A stretch of 5,726 nucleotides of DNA from Gemmatimonadota bacterium (GTDB lineage: Bacteria > Gemmatimonadota > Gemmatimonadetes > Gemmatimonadales > Gemmatimonadaceae), in NCBI GenBank assembly GCA_947475795.1, contig CANJOX010000226.1, positions 1-5,726 on the forward strand, written 5' to 3'. Made by a program: the position numbers and the translations under genes. Below the pieces are notes generated by a model. It was not told the DNA's origin and made no database searches. It saw nothing but the letters and a program-made list of their open reading frames with translations. Position 1 is the first letter of the stretch; the number at the start of each line of letters is the position of its first letter. Of this stretch, positions 1-5,013 are shown in pieces.

Positions 1-176
1 ACGTGCGCTGTGCGCAGCACCTGCAGTTCGACATCGATACGCTGGCGATGCTGGCCATCACCTCGTTCGACTCGTCGTTCCTGCCGCATGTGGAGCGCGA
101 GACGCTGCGCGAGGCGATCGCGATCGAGGTCGGCAACGTATTGGCGGACGCCGACGACATCGCGGTGTTGCTATGA
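1..176 (+). CDS. add: Probable adenosine deaminase, C-terminal fragment (5' end outside window)
   Basis: This is the 3' end of a gene entering from the left; it is read in the frame starting at base 3 and gives 57 residues before a TGA at 174-176. The visible tail contains TSFDSSFLPHVERETLREAI, which resembles the C-terminal helices of bacterial adenosine deaminases, where a small helix is followed by an 'FL-x-x-x-E/K-x-x-L' segment. The zinc-binding and catalytic residues of that family lie upstream and are not visible. The neighbour supports the call: the stop overlaps the start of a purine nucleoside phosphorylase, and deaminase plus phosphorylase would convert adenosine to inosine and then to hypoxanthine in the cytoplasm. 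The tail alone is weak evidence, so another helical protein remains possible. Coding in this frame is supported by strong G/C third-position bias. Confidence 0.55.
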   Translation, partial: VRCAQHLQFDIDTLAMLAITSFDSSFLPHVERETLREAIAIEVGNVLADADDIAVLL

Positions 177-1048
177 ACGAGCGCGCCGTCGAGACGCCGT
201 CGTCGGCCGCACCGCGGATGGCGACGGGAGCCGCCGCCGCGAAGATCGCGGCGGACTACATCCGTCAGCGCCTGGGTCCCGATGCGCCGGCACCGAGTTG
301 CGGAATCGTACTCGGGTCCGGGCTGGGCGGATTGGCCGACCGCCTCGAGCGGGCGGTGCGTATTCCCTTCTCGCAGGTGCCGGGATTCCCAACGGCCACG
401 GTAGCCGGGCACGCGGGTCAACTGCTGGTCGGCACGTTGGGCGGGCGTCCGGTGATCGCCCTCGCCGGCCGGTTTCACCTGTACGAAGGACACGACGCGG
501 CGCTGGCGGCCTTCCCCGTGCGCGTGATGCATGCGCTTGGGGTGCCGGTGTACTTCGCCTCGAATGCCGCCGGCGGCGTGCGGCGCACGTTCAATCCGGG
601 TGATCTCATGGTGATCTCCGATCACCTGAATTTGATGTTCCGGAATCCGTTGTTCGGGGCGGTCGAGCCGGGTGACGAGCGCTTTCCGGATATGTCCGAC
701 CCATACGACACCGCGCTTCGCGCACTTTTGCACGCGTCGGGGCGGACCGTGGGCGTCGCCCTGCACGATGGCGTGTACGGGGGACTGCTGGGTCCCACCT
801 ACGAAACGCCGGCCGAAGTGCGGATGCTGGAACGGCTCGGCGTGGATGCGGTCGGGATGTCGACGGTGCCTGAAGTGATTGTGGCGCGGGCGCTGGGCAT
901 GCGCGTCGCGGCGGTCTCCTGCATTACGAACAAGGCGGCCGGTCTCTCCCCCGAGAAGCTCAATCACGCGGAGGTGATGGAAACCGGGCGCGCCGTGGCC
1001 GACCGCTTCGAGGCGCTGGTCACGGAGTTCGTGCGGCGCCTGCCGTAG
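173..1048 (+). CDS. punA: Purine nucleoside phosphorylase (trimeric PNP/MTAP family)
   Basis: This 291-residue cytoplasmic enzyme is predicted to cleave inosine, guanosine and their deoxy forms with phosphate, giving free base and (deoxy)ribose-1-phosphate for purine salvage. The family landmarks appear in order: phosphate loop GSGLGG (S49), GHAG (H80), AGRFHLYEG (R100, H102, Y104), NAAGG (A132), DHLN, GPTYETPAE (Y210, E211), GMSTVPEV (M229), ITNKAAG (N253) and NHAEV (H265). These correspond by motif alignment to human PNP S33, H64, R84, H86, Y88, A116, F200, E201, M219, N243 and H257. Asn rather than Asp at the N253 site favours a 6-oxopurine phosphorylase over methylthioadenosine phosphorylase. 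The length is typical, with a slightly long, unconserved N-terminus. The ATG at 173 overlaps the upstream stop (ATGA), suggesting translational coupling. An in-frame ATG at 218 (M16) is an alternative start. No Shine-Dalgarno sequence is visible before 173. Confidence 0.96.
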   Translation: MNERAVETPSSAAPRMATGAAAAKIAADYIRQRLGPDAPAPSCGIVLGSGLGGLADRLERAVRIPFSQVPGFPTATVAGHAGQLLVGTLGGRPVIALAGRFHLYEGHDAALAAFPVRVMHALGVPVYFASNAAGGVRRTFNPGDLMVISDHLNLMFRNPLFGAVEPGDERFPDMSDPYDTALRALLHASGRTVGVALHDGVYGGLLGPTYETPAEVRMLERLGVDAVGMSTVPEVIVARALGMRVAAVSCITNKAAGLSPEKLNHAEVMETGRAVADRFEALVTEFVRRLP

Positions 1049-1062
1049 CGCGCACGGCTGCG

Positions 1063-1905
1063 TCAGCGTTTGGCGGGGGTACGTGGTAGCCCCGCCAGGC
1101 GCGTCTTGAACGTCTGAAACGCGCGCGTGTCTCGGGTGAGCGATTTGAGCACGACGGGATCGATCCGCCGGATCTCGACTTCGGTGTTGGCCACCCGACT
1201 CTCTTCGACGGGATGTGATGCGAAGAAGGCGTCCACGCCGCTCGGATTGCGCTCGCGTTCGGCGATCAGAATGCCGAACATGCTGGGCATGCCACGCGGG
1301 TCGATGCCGGCACGGGTCACGTACGTCACGCCCGCCTTGTCGGCGGAGGCTTCGTCGTCGCGACTGAATTTGGCGAACCCCGCCTGCGCGCCGACCTGCA
1401 CGACGGCCCCAGCGACGCCCTGACAGGCGGATGGTACGAAGAGGCACAACCCGGTCAGGCCGATATTGGCGCGTTGTGCCTTCGCCATCTGCTGCATGCT
1501 GTGACGCAACGTCACGTGGGCGATCTCGTGCCCCAGCACACCCGCGAGCTCGGACATGTTGGTCGTCTTCTCGATGAGGCCGCGGTACACGTAGATGTGG
1601 CCCCCCGGCACCGCGAAGGCGTTGATCTCGGCCTGATCTACGACATTGAAATGCCACGTGAGGCTCCGGTCGTCGGAGACCCGGGCGATGGAGTCGCCGA
1701 GCACGTTGATGTAGCGCACGATGTCCGGGTCCGTAATGAGGGGCAGTTCGCGCTCGACCTGCTGCGCGTAGTCGTTACCCATCGCCACCTCCTCCGGCGT
1801 GGGTGGCACGCAGGCCGCGGCCGCGACCGCGAAGGCGGCGGCGAGGGCGAGGATTGCGAGGCGGCAGTTCCCCCGCTGGTCGTTCAGTCGTGTATTCTCA
1901 CGCAT
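1063..1905 (-). CDS. M48 family zinc metalloprotease, predicted lipoprotein
   Basis: The product is 280 residues and is predicted to be exported and lipid-anchored at the cell envelope. Residues 1-31 form a signal peptide: an Arg-rich start, a hydrophobic run rich in Ala and Leu, and a lipobox ending AAAC with Cys32 as the lipidated residue. Val follows Cys32, giving no Asp-type inner-membrane retention signal. The peptidase domain has HEIAH (H126, E127, H130) after AGVLG, and a distal EASAD (E185, D189) supplying the expected third zinc ligand. INAFAVPGGHIYVYRG at about 94-109 is the conserved strand before the active site. The architecture resembles E. coli LoiP/YggG, and BepA without the TPR repeats; those proteins act in outer-membrane protein quality control, so a similar role is inferred. 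The frame is open back to 2004, but the ATG at 1905 is preferred because it places the signal peptide at the N-terminus. Cys154 and Cys161 could form a disulfide after export. The gene converges on punA with a 14-base gap. Confidence 0.92.
   Translation of the reverse strand: MRENTRLNDQRGNCRLAILALAAAFAVAAAACVPPTPEEVAMGNDYAQQVERELPLITDPDIVRYINVLGDSIARVSDDRSLTWHFNVVDQAEINAFAVPGGHIYVYRGLIEKTTNMSELAGVLGHEIAHVTLRHSMQQMAKAQRANIGLTGLCLFVPSACQGVAGAVVQVGAQAGFAKFSRDDEASADKAGVTYVTRAGIDPRGMPSMFGILIAERERNPSGVDAFFASHPVEESRVANTEVEIRRIDPVVLKSLTRDTRAFQTFKTRLAGLPRTPAKR
1066..1102 (+). terminator. Strong hairpin 17 bases past the punA stop; possible 3'-end or terminator structure
   Basis: In the + strand transcript, bases 1066-1078 pair with 1090-1102 to give a 13-pair stem, with G-C rich ends and two G-U wobbles (1069/1099 and 1070/1098). 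After a G-G mismatch, a 3-pair extension (1080-1082 with 1086-1088) closes a GTG loop. On the other strand the two wobbles become A-C mismatches, so the structure suits the rightward punA transcript better. No T-run follows (the next bases are GTCTTGAACG), so it is not a classical intrinsic terminator. It could protect the transcript 3' end or slow polymerase. It lies entirely within the last codons of the convergent M48 gene, whose coding need may also explain the sequence. Confidence 0.4.
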
Positions 1906-1919
1906 GGCTGTCGGCTGTC
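1906..1919 (-). repeat. Tandem 7-base repeat (GACAGCC x2) abutting the M48 protease start
   Basis: Read on the minus strand, GACAGCC occurs twice back to back immediately before the ATG at 1905. It occupies the place where a ribosome binding site would lie but does not match Shine-Dalgarno. It may be chance, a translation-affecting leader motif, or a protein-binding site. Confidence 0.5.
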
Positions 1920-1963
1920 TCAAGTTCTGGCCTGTCCTGACGGTGCTTCCGGTCTGCAGCACG

Positions 1964-1978
1964 GCATGGCCCGTGCCA
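1964..1978 (-). promoter_or_regulatory. Candidate sigma-54 (RpoN) type promoter for the M48 protease gene
   Basis: The minus strand reads TGGCACGGGCCATGC, with GG and GC elements exactly 10 bases apart, as sigma-54 promoters require. The -24 half matches TGGCACG fully; the -12 half (ATGCC against TTGCW) is imperfect. The predicted transcription start would be near 1952, leaving a leader of about 47 bases before the ATG at 1905. Caution is needed: TGGCACG occurs several times elsewhere in this G+C-rich window (including inside genes, for example at 1804 on the + strand), so chance is a real explanation. I see no convincing sigma-70 boxes for either divergent gene in 1906-2016. Confidence 0.25.
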
Positions 1979-2016
1979 ACCCCCGAGGCATACCCCACTC
2001 GCACCCGTTTGCACCT

Positions 2017-2784
2017 GTGAAGCTACTGACTCTGGCTCGTGACCTACAGCGCCGCAAAGCGCGTGAGCGGCAGCACCGATTCGTGGCCGAAGGCGTGCGC
2101 ACCGTCGAGGCGCTGTTGGCGTCCGGCTTGCCGGTCGACGGGCTGCTGGTCACGTCGGCGCTGCGCGAACAGGCCAGAGGTGGGGCGCTGGTGGCGGCGG
2201 CCGAGGGGCGCGGGATCGCGGTGTCGGACGTGAGCGACGCGGAGCTGGAGAGCGCCACGGACACCGACACCCCGCAGGGCGTGCTGGCGGTGGCGCCGAT
2301 CCCGGAGCGGTCCCTGCGGGCCCCCGAAGGCCCCTTCAGTCGATTGCTGGTGTTGGATGGCCTGCAGGACCCGGGAAACGTGGGAACGGTCATCCGGACG
2401 GCCGCCGCGCTCGGCGTGACCGCCACGGTGGCTTTGCCCGGAACCGTTGACCTGTGGAATGCCAAAGTCGTCCGTAGCACGATGGGCGCCCTTTTCGTGC
2501 ACCCGGCGGTACCGAGGTCGTGGGAGGCGTTCGCGGCGTTTGCCGCGATGCATGCCGTGCCCGTGTGGGCGGCGGACACCGACGGGGTCCCTCTCGACCA
2601 GGTCACGACGGCCTCGCTGCCGGCGCATCTCGCGCTGGTGGTGAGCAACGAAGGGGCCGGATTGTCGGCGCAGGTTTCGGCGGCGGTCACGTCGCGGGTC
2701 GCCATTCGGATGACGCCCGGGATCGAGTCGCTGAACGTGGCCGTTGCCGCAGGGATCCTGCTGCATGCGCTGCGCGTCGGCTAA
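2017..2784 (+). CDS. SpoU/TrmH-family RNA 2'-O-ribose methyltransferase
   Basis: This 255-residue enzyme is predicted to move a methyl group from S-adenosylmethionine to a ribose 2'-OH in rRNA or tRNA. Residues about 1-95 are the substrate-binding domain, recognised by RRKARERQHRFVAEGVRTVE. Residues about 108-255 form the knotted SPOUT catalytic domain: motif 1 LDGLQDPGNVGTVIRTAAAL (N121 and the catalytic-type R127), motif 2 VVSNEGAGLS (N211, E212, G215) and motif 3 MTPGIESLNVAVAAGILL (S238, N240). The substrate is unknown. It resembles the RlmB/YsgA-like group, too broad to name a target position. I chose GTG at 2017 because family similarity begins at its KLLTLARDLQ. An ATG at 1966 would add 17 residues, but that stretch has codons unlike the rest (ATA, CGA, TTT, CCT). 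Neither start has a clear ribosome binding site. It is probably the first gene of a rightward unit with pilD, 51 bases downstream. Confidence 0.93.
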   Translation: MKLLTLARDLQRRKARERQHRFVAEGVRTVEALLASGLPVDGLLVTSALREQARGGALVAAAEGRGIAVSDVSDAELESATDTDTPQGVLAVAPIPERSLRAPEGPFSRLLVLDGLQDPGNVGTVIRTAAALGVTATVALPGTVDLWNAKVVRSTMGALFVHPAVPRSWEAFAAFAAMHAVPVWAADTDGVPLDQVTTASLPAHLALVVSNEGAGLSAQVSAAVTSRVAIRMTPGIESLNVAVAAGILLHALRVG

Positions 2785-2794
2785 CCGCTGCATC

Positions 2795-2822
2795 GTCGTC
2801 GTTTCGCTGTCGTCGTTTCGCC
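2795..2822 (+). repeat. Two-copy 14-base tandem repeat between the methyltransferase gene and pilD
   Basis: GTCGTCGTTTCGC occurs at 2795-2807 and again at 2809-2821, with one spacer base making a 14-base period. A shorter TTCGCC duplication follows at 2817-2828. The whole 51-base spacer is pyrimidine-rich and lacks any purine-rich ribosome binding site ahead of the pilD GTG. Replication slippage is the simplest origin; no function can be read from it. Confidence 0.6.
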
Positions 2823-2835
2823 TTCGCCCCATTCC

Positions 2836-3681
2836 GTGCTGCCACTCACTGCTGATTTCGTCACACTCGTCCTGCTGCCGGTATTCGTGCTCGGCGCGTC
2901 GATCGGGTCGTTCCTGAACGTCTGCATCTCGCGCTGGCCAGTGGAGCTCAGTGTCGTGCGCCCACGGTCGCGGTGCCCGAAATGCGAGCGGGCGATCGCG
3001 TGGCACGAGAATATTCCCTTGCTCAGCTGGCTGCTGCTGCGGGGCAAATGCCGCGGGTGTAGTCTCCCCATTTCGATCCAGTATCCGGCGGTCGAACTGA
3101 TTGTCGCGCTGGGATGGGTGGCCAGCTTCGTGGCCTTCGGATTGACGTTCGAAGCGCTGCGGGTGGCGGTGTTCGGCACGGTGCTGTTCGGCATCGCGGT
3201 AACCGATGCGATGACGTACTTGATTCCCGACGGCTTCACGATCAGCGGACTGGTGATGGTGTTCGGGGCCGCGATCGCGAACTTCTTCATCGGCGAGCCA
3301 TCGCACTTCGCGTCGCCGTGGGCGGCGTTCCTCGGCGCGTGCGCCGGCGCCGGTGCGATCACGATCATCGGCTGGCTGGCCGAAGTGATCATGAAGCGCG
3401 AGGCCATGGGGTTCGGTGACACGACGCTGATGGCCGTGGTCGGTGCGGCGCTCGGGGCCGAGCGTTCGCTGCTCACCATCATCGCGGGCGCGTTCGTGGG
3501 GGCGGTGGTGTTCTTGCTGATCGTGGCCCCGATCGTGAAGTGGCGCACGCGCGGCACGGACACCGAGTTCGACTTCCCGGATGTGCCGTTCGGCGTGTTC
3601 CTTGCGCCTGCCGCACTGCTGGTCTTGCTTTGGGGAGAACCCCTCATCGCGTGGTATCTGCAGCACGCGTTCCCGACCTGA
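2836..3681 (+). CDS. pilD: Type IV prepilin peptidase / N-methyltransferase (A24 family)
   Basis: This 281-residue multipass inner-membrane enzyme is predicted to cleave the leader peptide of type IV pilins and type II secretion pseudopilins and to methylate the new N-terminus. The N-terminal segment GASIGSFLNVCISR (20-33) and a cytoplasmic domain with a four-cysteine zinc site (C47, C50, C72, C75: CPKC and CRGC) mark the full-length bifunctional form. The A24 aspartyl protease domain has D124 (VTDAMTYLIPD) and D195 in GFGD at 192-195. The usual Lys two residues after that Asp is Thr here (GFGDTTL). About seven or eight hydrophobic segments are visible. The start is GTG at 2836; no ATG lies between the previous stop and the conserved region. 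No pilin or secretion gene is in the window; neighbours are an RNA methyltransferase upstream and a lipoprotein 11 bases downstream. Confidence 0.95.
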   Translation: MLPLTADFVTLVLLPVFVLGASIGSFLNVCISRWPVELSVVRPRSRCPKCERAIAWHENIPLLSWLLLRGKCRGCSLPISIQYPAVELIVALGWVASFVAFGLTFEALRVAVFGTVLFGIAVTDAMTYLIPDGFTISGLVMVFGAAIANFFIGEPSHFASPWAAFLGACAGAGAITIIGWLAEVIMKREAMGFGDTTLMAVVGAALGAERSLLTIIAGAFVGAVVFLLIVAPIVKWRTRGTDTEFDFPDVPFGVFLAPAALLVLLWGEPLIAWYLQHAFPT

Positions 3682-3692
3682 TACGGATTCTG

Positions 3693-5009
3693 ATGCGCGC
3701 CATTCGTTCCGCTTCGACACGTCGCCGAGCATGTCTGGTCGGCGCCTGCGTTTCGCTCACCGTTCTCGGCGCCTGTGGAGGACCGAAGCCGGCGGGGGAC
3801 GGCCCCTATGCCGAGCTCGTGGCGGAGTTCGTCCCGAAGATCGAGCAGGAAACGGGACTGCCGTTCAAGACCCCCCCGAAGATCGAGTCGCGCACGCGCG
3901 AGGACGTCGGGAAGTTCGTGCGGCAGCAGCTCGAGAGTGAGCGCGCGCGCACGCAGCTCGCCGGTCAGGAGTCGGCGTACAAGCTGCTCGGCTCGATCCC
4001 CGACACCATGAATCTGCTGGCCTTGCTGCAGAAGCTGCTCGAGGAACAGATCGTGGGCTACTACGATCCGGCGACCAAGGTGCTGTACGTGGTGGACGGC
4101 GCCGCGCCGGCGCTGCTGCGTCAGACGGTGTCGCACGAGCTCGTGCACGCGCTTCAGGATCAGTACGTCAAGATCGACTCGGTGCAGGCGCAGGTGGACA
4201 ACGCCGACCGGCAGTCTGCGGCGCAATCGGTGCTGGAAGGGCAGGCGGTGTTCCTGCAGCTGCGCATGGATCCGAATGCGGGCCCGATGCTGAAGATGCC
4301 TGGCGGCTGGGATCGTATTCGTGACGCGATGAAGGACGCGCAGACGGGGATGCCGGTGTTCTCTGCCGCACCGCGCGTGGTGCGGGAAGGGTTGCTGTTC
4401 CCGTATCTGGGCGGCGCCGATTTCGTGCGGCGTTTCATCGCGAAGCGTTCGGAGCAGGAGTTGCTGCTGGATCTGCCGATCTCCACCAAGCAGATCCTGA
4501 ACGATGCGGCGTATTTTACCGACAGCAAAGCCACGCGCGATCTGCCCGTCACGGTCACGTTGCCGGCGCCGCGTACGGGCACGGTGGTGTACAGCAACAG
4601 CTTCGGCGAGTTTGAAACGCGGTTGCTGTTGGTGCAGCATCTCAAGGACGAATCGCTGGCCCGTCGTGGCGCCAGTGGCGGCGATGGCGACACGTTCGCG
4701 GTGGTCCGCACGGCGAATGGCGATGCGATTGTATGGGCGACGGCGTGGGACTCCGCCGTGGACGCGGCCGACTTTCTCGACCTCATGGGTGACGCCGCGC
4801 GTCGCCGGTACGAATTGGCACGCCTCGAGTTTCCGGGTGGCGCGACCACGCGTCAGTACCATGTGCCGGCCAAGGGCACACGCCCGGCGCGCACGGTTAC
4901 GCTCACGTTGGAACAGGTGAGCGGCCAGCCCGTAGTGATCTACATGGACACCCCTGCAAAGATCGGCACCGCGCTGATCGATCTGGCCGGCATCACCGTC
5001 GCCCGCTAA
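3693..5009 (+). CDS. Uncharacterised lipoprotein with HELVH zinc-metallopeptidase motif
   Basis: The product has 438 residues. Residues 1-27 look like a lipoprotein signal peptide: basic start, hydrophobic run and lipobox LGAC with Cys28. A Gly/Pro-rich linker (29-37) leads to the mature protein. Residues about 119-160 read as a strand pair (QIVGYYDPATKVLYVVDG) followed by SHELVHALQDQY, an HExxH zinc site with H148, E149 and H152. E182 in SVLEGQAVF, 30 residues on, is a plausible third ligand, which would make it gluzincin-like. A C-terminal part contains DTFAVVRTANGD and IVWATAWDS (333-354), a beta-rich pattern I recall from other uncharacterised proteins with an HEL(V/T)HALQDQ motif. I cannot name a characterised member; peptidase activity is inferred from the motif only. 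The ATG at 3693 is chosen because it places the signal peptide at the N-terminus. The gene starts 11 bases after pilD and ends 4 bases before the DUF445 gene, so co-expression is likely. Confidence 0.85.
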   Translation: MRAIRSASTRRRACLVGACVSLTVLGACGGPKPAGDGPYAELVAEFVPKIEQETGLPFKTPPKIESRTREDVGKFVRQQLESERARTQLAGQESAYKLLGSIPDTMNLLALLQKLLEEQIVGYYDPATKVLYVVDGAAPALLRQTVSHELVHALQDQYVKIDSVQAQVDNADRQSAAQSVLEGQAVFLQLRMDPNAGPMLKMPGGWDRIRDAMKDAQTGMPVFSAAPRVVREGLLFPYLGGADFVRRFIAKRSEQELLLDLPISTKQILNDAAYFTDSKATRDLPVTVTLPAPRTGTVVYSNSFGEFETRLLLVQHLKDESLARRGASGGDGDTFAVVRTANGDAIVWATAWDSAVDAADFLDLMGDAARRRYELARLEFPGGATTRQYHVPAKGTRPARTVTLTLEQVSGQPVVIYMDTPAKIGTALIDLAGITVAR

Positions 5010-5013
5010 CCGC

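Noticed and set aside
10..603. 197-codon + strand frame over the start of punA
   Set aside because: It overlaps the well-supported deaminase tail and punA in another frame, and its Arg/Ser-rich translation has no domain.
1042..1058. Small inverted repeat GCCGT / ACGGC across the punA stop
   Set aside because: The stem is only five pairs, with a seven-base loop and no T-run on either side; too weak to call a terminator.
1804..1818. A second GG-N10-GC sigma-54-like match, + strand
   Set aside because: It lies inside the M48 coding region (signal peptide end), has a poor -12 half and is about 190 bases from the methyltransferase start. It mainly shows that such matches arise by chance here.
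1474..1965. N-terminal extension of the methyltransferase frame, open back to 1474
   Set aside because: It runs antisense through the M48 protease gene. Family similarity begins only at about 2017, so the extension is a shadow.
1959..1976. Six-base inverted repeat GCACGG / CCGTGC around the ATG at 1966
   Set aside because: It is short and G+C-rich and overlaps the sigma-54-like site; it could be chance, and nothing shows an operator.
1906..2004. 33-residue N-terminal extension of the M48 protease
   Set aside because: It would bury the lipoprotein signal peptide inside the protein. The ATG at 1905 gives a normal signal sequence.
2044..3732. 562-codon open frame on the minus strand
   Set aside because: It is antisense to the RNA methyltransferase and pilD. 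The product is dominated by Arg, His, Gln and Asp and has no recognisable motif.
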